Shown here: in pieces, positions 59,153 to 64,000 of the stretch
Layout of the letters: each line of letters begins with the position of its first letter
How positions within the stretch are numbered: position 1 is the first letter of the stretch
From: Paenibacillus sp. URB8-2
Lineage (GTDB): Bacteria > Bacillota > Bacilli > Paenibacillales > Paenibacillaceae
Assembly (NCBI RefSeq): GCF_013393385.1
Contig: NZ_AP023239.1
Span: forward strand, 3,286,001-3,350,000
Reading direction: 5' to 3'
DNA length: 64,000 nucleotides
The notes under the pieces: generated by a model
Seen by the model: the letters and a program-made list of their open reading frames with translations, nothing else
Database searches by the model: none
What the model was told of the DNA's origin: nothing
Program-made: the position numbers and the translations under genes

Positions 59153-60477
59153 TGAAGTTCCTCCCCTGACAAATCGTATTCAAAAGCGTGGGTGATCCGG
59201 ACCTTCGTGATTTCCCCGATGCAAACGTCTTTGCCTCTCACGAACACTTCGCCGTCGATTTCAGGAGCGTCATACTGCGAACGGCCGATGTATACGTCGC
59301 TGCGGCCGTCGTACCGCTCCACCAGCACATCCAGGACTTGACCGACATACTGGCTGCCTCTGTCGCGGGTAAGCTGGCGCTGAAGCTCCATCAGCGTGTT
59401 GGCCCGCCATTCCTTAACCTCATCCGGCACCTGATCAGGCAGGCGCGAAGCCGGCGTTCCTTCTTCGTTGGAATAGGTAAATACCCCCAGCCGGTCGAAG
59501 CCGATTTCACTCACAAAATCGCAGAGCCGCTGAAAATCCTCCTCGGTCTCCCCTGGAAAGCCGACAATTATCGAGGTGCGCAGCGATACGCCAGGAATCA
59601 TTTCCCGGATACGTTTCACCAAACTGCGGATGTCCTGCTGCCGTCCCGGTCTGCGCATGCGCTTAAGAATGCCGTCTTCGCTATGCTGCAGAGGCATGTC
59701 CACATACTTGCAAATTTTTGGATTGTCCGCCATGGCCCGGATCAGTTCGTCGGTAAAAAAACCGGGGTATGCATAATGCAATCTGACCCATTCGATCCCT
59801 TCCACTTCGCTCACCCGGTTCAGCAGCTCGGGCAGCTTGAATCCATCATATAGATCGGTTCCATAATTGGTGGAATCCTGAGCAATCAGGCTGATTTCTT
59901 TTACCCCCTGCGCCGCCAGCGTTTTGACCTCGCCCACGATCGATTCCATCGATCGGCTGCGGAACGCTCCGCGCATAATCGGAATGCTGCAGAAAGTACA
60001 ATTATTGTCACAGCCTTCGGCGATTTTGACATAGGTCGTGTAGCGGGGCGTGGATACCTTGCGGGGCAGCGCCTCCTCATAATTAAAGATCGGATTTCCG
60101 ACCCACACCGGCCTGCTTCCCCTCACGGCTTCATCGACAATCTGAACGATATTGTGAAAATCCCCCGTACCGACAATACCGTCGATTTCCGGCATCTCTT
60201 CCATTAATTCCGCTTTGTATCGTTGAGTCAAACAACCCGATACAATCAATGCTTTCAGGCTGCCGGTCTCCTTTAACTCCGCAAGCTCAAGAATCGTATT
60301 CACGGACTGCTCCTTGGCTTCATCGATAAATCCGCAAGTATTTACAATAATAACGGTTGCTTCTTCCTTCTCGTCCACAAGCGTATATCCCCGTTCATGA
60401 ACAAGGCCGGACATAATCTCCGAATCGACCAGATTTTTCTCGCAGCCGAGCGTAACGATGTTAATTTTTTCTGTCAT
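59149..60477 (-). CDS. rimO: ribosomal protein S12 methylthiotransferase
   Basis: A 442-residue radical-SAM enzyme that modifies Asp of ribosomal protein S12 (uS12). Three MTTase cysteines (VTLGCEKNLVDSE, NTCGFIDEAKE, VSGCLTQRYK), the radical-SAM CxxxCxxC in AEGCDNNCTFCSIPIMRG, and a TRAM domain. The IMRGAFRSR segment separates it from MiaB. Its stop overlaps pgsA's start. Confidence 0.95.
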   Translation of the reverse strand: MTEKINIVTLGCEKNLVDSEIMSGLVHERGYTLVDEKEEATVIIVNTCGFIDEAKEQSVNTILELAELKETGSLKALIVSGCLTQRYKAELMEEMPEIDGIVGTGDFHNIVQIVDEAVRGSRPVWVGNPIFNYEEALPRKVSTPRYTTYVKIAEGCDNNCTFCSIPIMRGAFRSRSMESIVGEVKTLAAQGVKEISLIAQDSTNYGTDLYDGFKLPELLNRVSEVEGIEWVRLHYAYPGFFTDELIRAMADNPKICKYVDMPLQHSEDGILKRMRRPGRQQDIRSLVKRIREMIPGVSLRTSIIVGFPGETEEDFQRLCDFVSEIGFDRLGVFTYSNEEGTPASRLPDQVPDEVKEWRANTLMELQRQLTRDRGSQYVGQVLDVLVERYDGRSDVYIGRSQYDAPEIDGEVFVRGKDVCIGEITKVRITHAFEYDLSGEELQ

Positions 60478-60550
60478 CGGTCATCCCCCAATAATCAAGC
60501 ACGTATCCACATTTTCTCAACAAGTATAATATAGCCATAATTCAGCTGTC

Positions 60551-60600
60551 AAAAACAGAAAGCACCCCGCAGGGCTGCGTTTAACGGACCGCTGCGGGGT
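60551..60600 (-). terminator. terminator of the yajQ transcript
   Basis: CCCCGCAG and CTGCGGGG arms with a GCTTTCTGTTTTT tail on the minus strand, eight bases after the yajQ stop. Confidence 0.8.
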
Positions 60601-60608
60601 ATAAAATG

Positions 60609-61100
60609 TCATTTCAAGTTCGTGTACTGCAAGTCCAGCGGCAAATCCGCTTTGTTGAGAAGCTGGATAATCTGCTGCAGATCGTCCCTGCTCTTACCCG
60701 TGACGCGAATCTGGTCTCCCTGGATCTGGCTCTTGACCTTCAGCTTGGAGTCACGAATCAGCACATTGATCTTCTTGGCGTTGTCCTGGTCGATTCCCTG
60801 CTTAAGGCCGAGCCGCTGACGTACCGTCCCGAGGGAGGCTGGCTCGATCTTGCCGAAATCGAGGTTCTTCAGCGATATGCCTCTTTTGACCATCTTGGAC
60901 TGTAAAATATCGATAACCGCGTTTAGCTTGTACTCGTCATCGGATACGATGATCAAAGCGTCCTTTTCCAGCTTAAGACTACTCTTGCTTCCTTTGAAAT
61001 CAAATCGGTTCTGAATCTCTTTCTCAGTCTGGTGAATTGCATTGGTTAATTCCTGAACGTCCATTTTGGACACAATATCAAATGAACTTTCCGAAGCCAT
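60609..61100 (-). CDS. YajQ-family nucleotide-binding protein
   Basis: A 163-residue two-domain YajQ protein: [17 protein letters not shown] at the start, [17 protein letters not shown], and [17 protein letters not shown] at the end. Members bind nucleotides, and one in Xanthomonas binds c-di-GMP; the role in Firmicutes is not settled. GGACGTGG precedes the ATG. Confidence 0.93.
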   Translation of the reverse strand: MASESSFDIVSKMDVQELTNAIHQTEKEIQNRFDFKGSKSSLKLEKDALIIVSDDEYKLNAVIDILQSKMVKRGISLKNLDFGKIEPASLGTVRQRLGLKQGIDQDNAKKINVLIRDSKLKVKSQIQGDQIRVTGKSRDDLQQIIQLLNKADLPLDLQYTNLK

Positions 61101-61192
61101 GGTTCCACGTCCTTTATAAGCGTTATTCAGCTACAATTATATGAAAAAGAAGAGGCCAAGTCTAACTGCCGATTGCCTTGGGCCCTCGAACG

Positions 61193-61240
61193 CAAAAAAA
61201 CACGCCCCCCTCGAAGGGAATTCCCCTCTTGCGGGAGGCG
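61193..61240 (-). terminator. terminator after the 53-aa membrane protein
   Basis: GCGCCTCCCGCAAG and a CGAGGGGGGCG arm with TTTTTTTG on the minus strand, 15 bases after the stop at 61255. Confidence 0.75.
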
Positions 61241-61254
61241 CTTCTGAGCGCCCG

Positions 61255-61416
61255 TTATCTGCTTCTGGAAGGACTGCGGAACATGTCCAAAATCCCCAGT
61301 ACGATATGCGCCAAACCGAAGCCCAGGATACCATAGCCCCAGGCGTTCGGCATTAAGTAGTAACCAAGCAGGCTAACAATAATGCCCAATCCGGTTACAA
61401 TCCAGCTGACCGTCAT
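61255..61416 (-). CDS. small membrane protein, 53 aa
   Basis: A short gene downstream of rodZ on the same strand. ATG 61416 follows CGAGGTGTGC. The product MTVSWIVTGLGIIVSLLG... has two hydrophobic helices (about 4-20 and 25-44) joined by MPNAWG and a basic tail RSPSRSR, so a two-span inner-membrane protein with both ends inside is likely. Function unknown. Its place between rodZ and yajQ suggests a role tied to cell envelope genes. Confidence 0.7.
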   Translation of the reverse strand: MTVSWIVTGLGIIVSLLGYYLMPNAWGYGILGFGLAHIVLGILDMFRSPSRSR

Positions 61417-61501
61417 CGATTGCACACCTCGCTTTGATGGATGAACTGTTAAGCCTTTTTAGATTCTCCAAAAAAGCGAGGTATATACGAATATTGGATT
61501 C

Positions 61502-62503
61502 TTATTCGCCTGTGACGGTCGTTTCACCACTGTCAGCCGTTTGTCCATCGGTGGTGCCGGCCGCCGTTTCGCCTTCGGCCGAAGATCCCGAGCCATCGTC
61601 GAGCTCCAGCAAAATACGTGACGTAGACTTTCCGTCCGTCACAGCCTGCCCATTCACTGTGATCTGCGTAGCAGGGGAGTAGCCAGATTTTATATATATG
61701 CCTTCGCTATCCAAAGTGAAGGTCATCGTATCTCCCGCAGTCGTTTTTCCAAAAGTGAGCTTCTCTCCTTTGGAATTTTCACCCTTATATACCTCCAGCC
61801 AACTTTCGCCTGTCGCCGTTATGACCACCTGCGGATTGGCGCCCGTCACTTTAAAGACGGTTGTCTTGCCCGACTTCCGGTCCTGAACGACCGTTCCGCC
61901 TTCCGGGGATACCGAAGGAGACGGGGATGGAGACGCAGACGGTGAAGGGGATGGAGAAGCGCTAGCTTCCGTGCCTGCCCCGACATCGGCACCCGTTGAA
62001 GCGGCCGGGGTCGCACCGCCCCCAACCGCGGAAGCCGTTCCTACCGGCTGTGTAGCTGCGGGAGCTTGAGTGCTGTCGGTAATCGGATTAGCGTCGGTCT
62101 GCTGGTTATCCGATTTCCCCCAGTTTGAAGCATACATGTAGATAACCGCAATAATCAGTACCGGAAAAATCCACATTAAAAGCGTTGGCAGCCATTTGGC
62201 ATTCCGTTCAGGCTCGGGTCTGCGGCTGCGCTTCTGAAGCACCGACTCCATGGTGGACGGCTCTTCCTTGGACACCGGAACGCTTCCGGGCTCCTGTATG
62301 AGTTCATCGGGATTAACACCAACCGCTTCCGCATAAGTCTTGATAAACGCGCGGACATAAAAACTGCCGGGAAGTACCTTATAGTCCCCCGCCTCGATGG
62401 CTTCCAAATATTTTTTGCGGATCTTCGTTACTTCCTGCACATCATCCAGACTCATTCCCTTCTGCAGACGAGCCTCTTTCAACTGCCGGCCTAGTTCCGA
62501 CAT
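61502..62503 (-). CDS. rodZ: RodZ-like cytoskeletal/cell-shape protein
   Basis: A 333-residue protein (B. subtilis YmfM equivalent). The N-terminal Xre-type helix-turn-helix (about 1-75; GRQLKEARLQKGMSLDDVQE) binds MreB in relatives. A single transmembrane helix (about 107-125; LLMWIFPVLIIAVIYMYA) is followed by a Ser/Pro/Ala-rich linker (SASPSPSPSASPSPSPSVSP) and a C-terminal DUF4115 beta domain, outside the cell. The tail is acidic Gly/Thr-rich. It precedes the 53-aa gene. Confidence 0.9.
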   Translation of the reverse strand: MSELGRQLKEARLQKGMSLDDVQEVTKIRKKYLEAIEAGDYKVLPGSFYVRAFIKTYAEAVGVNPDELIQEPGSVPVSKEEPSTMESVLQKRSRRPEPERNAKWLPTLLMWIFPVLIIAVIYMYASNWGKSDNQQTDANPITDSTQAPAATQPVGTASAVGGGATPAASTGADVGAGTEASASPSPSPSASPSPSPSVSPEGGTVVQDRKSGKTTVFKVTGANPQVVITATGESWLEVYKGENSKGEKLTFGKTTAGDTMTFTLDSEGIYIKSGYSPATQITVNGQAVTDGKSTSRILLELDDGSGSSAEGETAAGTTDGQTADSGETTVTGE

Positions 62504-62528
62504 GCCATCACCTCCTTATTCTCTCTAT

Positions 62529-63296
62529 TTACAAATCGTCGCTGTAGCTGTTCGTAAATGTATCGTAAAGAATCTCTTCGCTCGGCGTATTGCGCAGCTC
62601 GATTAGAATATCGAAATCGTCATACGTGTACTCCGACTCGCGGACAAAAATATCCGGGTGCTCGATAACCTTTGTACTCGGCATACTCATGATGTCTTTG
62701 AGGAGATTGTAATGCTTCTCATTGGACCGGATCGTGCTGACAATGCCGTCGATAATAAAAACGTTATTCGGATTCATTTCATCCTCGGCGAGCTGGCTGC
62801 GAACGGTCTGCCGAAGCATGGTCGAGGATACAAAGGTCCAGCGCTTCATCGCGCATACGCTTCCCGCGATAATCGATTCCGTCTTGCCGACGCGCGGCAT
62901 TCCGCGAAGACCGATTACCTGGTTGCCTTCCCGCTTAAAGAGCTCTCCCAGAAAATCAACGAGGAGGCCAAGCTCATCCCGCGTAAAGCGAAATGTTTTG
63001 CGGTCATCTGAATCCCGGTCAATATACCTTCCGTGGCGAACAGCCAGCTTGTCGACAAGACGCGGTGAACGCAGCGCGGTCACCGTTATATTTTCAACCT
63101 TTTTGAGCATCTCGCCCATCAGCCGGATTTTCTCATCATCATTCGTTTCAAGCAGCATGCCGCGCGTTTTGTCCTCCACCCCGTTGATGGTCAGTATGTT
63201 GACCTCCAGCATACCGAGCATCGAGGCGATATCGCCGAGCAATCCGGGTCTATTCTTATGTATCTTGTATTCCATATACCACTGTTTGTATTCCAA
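62529..63296 (-). CDS. ymfK: YmfK family protein (DUF3388)
   Basis: A 255-residue protein with an N-terminal ACT-like region (about 8-85; HKNRPGLLGDIASMLGMLEV) and a P-loop-like region (about 120-180; GLRGMPRVGKTESIIAGSV, Walker A GMPRVGKT). The function is unknown. The start is TTG 63296 after GAGGTG. The order ymfI-ymfJ-ymfK-ymfM matches Bacillus. Confidence 0.88.
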   Translation of the reverse strand: MEYKQWYMEYKIHKNRPGLLGDIASMLGMLEVNILTINGVEDKTRGMLLETNDDEKIRLMGEMLKKVENITVTALRSPRLVDKLAVRHGRYIDRDSDDRKTFRFTRDELGLLVDFLGELFKREGNQVIGLRGMPRVGKTESIIAGSVCAMKRWTFVSSTMLRQTVRSQLAEDEMNPNNVFIIDGIVSTIRSNEKHYNLLKDIMSMPSTKVIEHPDIFVRESEYTYDDFDILIELRNTPSEEILYDTFTNSYSDDL

Positions 63297-63442
63297 CTTC
63301 TACACCTCGTAATGTAAATTCCCTTTTCCCGAGCCTTGATTCGTCAAAAAACACCAAGATACGACAATCTTTCAGGTTTACGGGTCATGTTAATGATATA
63401 TAAAATGAAATTGAAAGGCAAGACGAAAGGCCGGACAATTGC

Positions 63443-63467
63443 AGAAAAGCTCCCGCGAGGGGAGCTT
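63443..63467 (-). terminator. terminator of ymfJ
   Basis: AAGCTCCC-CTCG-CGGGAGCTTTTCT on the minus strand, 12 bases after the ymfJ stop. Confidence 0.8.
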
Positions 63468-63478
63468 GTTCCGCTGGA

Positions 63479-63742
63479 CTATGCGTTTTGCTTCGCCAGC
63501 TTGACCATAAGGGAAGCGATGGTATGGCGCTGACTTTCGTCGCCCACATCCCACAGCTCTTTGATCGCCCGGTTCGAGGCGTTTTGCGGATCGACCTTTT
63601 TATCGAGGAATTCCCCGATTTCAAAAGCCAGCTTGGCGATGGTATCTTCGCTCATGCCCACTTTTTCGGCCTGAATGACCCGTTCGCCCAGAAATTTCTT
63701 CCAGGTATCATAGTTTTTGATCACTGAAGACTCTGTTGACAT
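63479..63742 (-). CDS. ymfJ: YmfJ family protein (DUF3243)
   Basis: An 87-residue helical protein: STESSVIKNYDTWKKFLGER and DPQNASNRAIKELWDVG. ATG 63742 follows GGAGG; the frame extends upstream to 63778 without a site. In B. subtilis ymfJ lies in the ymf operon between ymfI and ymfK; function unknown. Confidence 0.88.
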   Translation of the reverse strand: MSTESSVIKNYDTWKKFLGERVIQAEKVGMSEDTIAKLAFEIGEFLDKKVDPQNASNRAIKELWDVGDESQRHTIASLMVKLAKQNA

Positions 63743-63832
63743 CTTAAATCCTCCTTCATGTTTAAGATTTAAAAGCAACAGTACTAATATGTCCTCGAAG
63801 AAAATCCGTTATTCCATATAATATTTCTACTT

Positions 63833-64000
63833 TCAGGTAATCCAGCCGCCATTCGGACTAATAATTTGTCCATTTATATAACCAGACTCCGGCAGTGCCA
63901 AGAAATATACGAGCGAGGCAACTTCTTCCGGCGCAGCCAATCTGCCCGCGGGAATTTCTTCCTCGAGCATACGAATCTCGTCCTCAGCCAGGTTATCCAG
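63833..64000 (-). CDS. ymfI: 3-oxoacyl-ACP reductase-like SDR protein (C-terminal part), YmfI-like
   Basis: The last 55 codons of a short-chain dehydrogenase, cut by the window end. The segment EEEIPAGRLAAPEEVASLVYFLA and the C-terminal YINGQIISPNGGW are characteristic of the FabG/YmfI group. It ends 90 bases before ymfJ and heads that operon, as in Bacillus. Confidence 0.9.
   Translation of the reverse strand: MDNLAEDEIRMLEEEIPAGRLAAPEEVASLVYFLALPESGYINGQIISPNGGWIT

Overview
The window reads as chromosome of a spore-forming, low-to-mid GC Firmicute, most likely a Paenibacillus. Evidence: strong AGGAGG ribosome binding sites, frequent TTG/GTG starts, classical T-tailed terminators, Bacillus-type genes (spoVS, rny, ymdB, recX, ymcA, ymfJ/K-like genes), and a bacillithiol-type YpdA reductase. 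No rRNA, tRNA or CRISPR array was seen.

Layout. 1-6.9 kb: end of an ABC importer (ATPase and substrate-binding lipoprotein), small orphan genes including a 27-residue peptide gene with its own promoter and terminator, rsgA, a HAD phosphatase and an MFS pump. 6.9-9.9 kb: an XRE regulator, a structured repeat and a complete IS element with a 4-bp target duplication. 10-17.8 kb: an ArsR regulator with an operator, ypdA, a DUF441 gene, a HesB-like gene, and a BmrCD-like heterodimeric ABC exporter preceded by a leader peptide and attenuator. 17.9-23 kb: a YcaQ-like protein, an IS200-type element, a four-helix Cys-rich copper protein, a CobW-like GTPase and moaB. 23-26.9 kb: an ArsR-type regulator with a three-gene ABC-2 exporter.

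26.9-35.6 kb is the most interesting part. A nitrogenase-like component-1 pair (NifD-like and NifK-like) is overlapped in one operon with an O-acetylhomoserine sulfhydrylase and a NifX-type cofactor carrier. Next to it is a two-subunit 2-oxoacid:ferredoxin oxidoreductase operon. Both operons carry nearly the same CRP/FNR-like box (TGTGAC-AAATTT type). All P-cluster cysteines and both cofactor ligands are present, but the residues that matter for N2 reduction are replaced. The context points to reductive sulfur or methionine metabolism, such as a methylthio-alkane-reductase-like system, with electrons from the oxidoreductase. No NifH-type reductase gene is in the window.

35.8-38.8 kb is an NAD salvage operon (NrtR-like Nudix regulator, pncA, pncB). 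39-49.9 kb holds ymcA, miaB, an old-yellow-enzyme-type reductase, a YbaK deacylase, a phospholipase-like protein, an MFS permease, pduL, a dipeptidase, spoVS and ymdB (apparently with an AUU start). 50-64 kb is the conserved rny-recX-recA-cinA-pgsA-rimO-yajQ-rodZ-ymfK-ymfJ-ymfI block. In it, recA is split by a 2,987-nt group II intron that encodes a reverse transcriptase with an HNH domain. The intron seems to carry an unusual 3' extension after domain VI.
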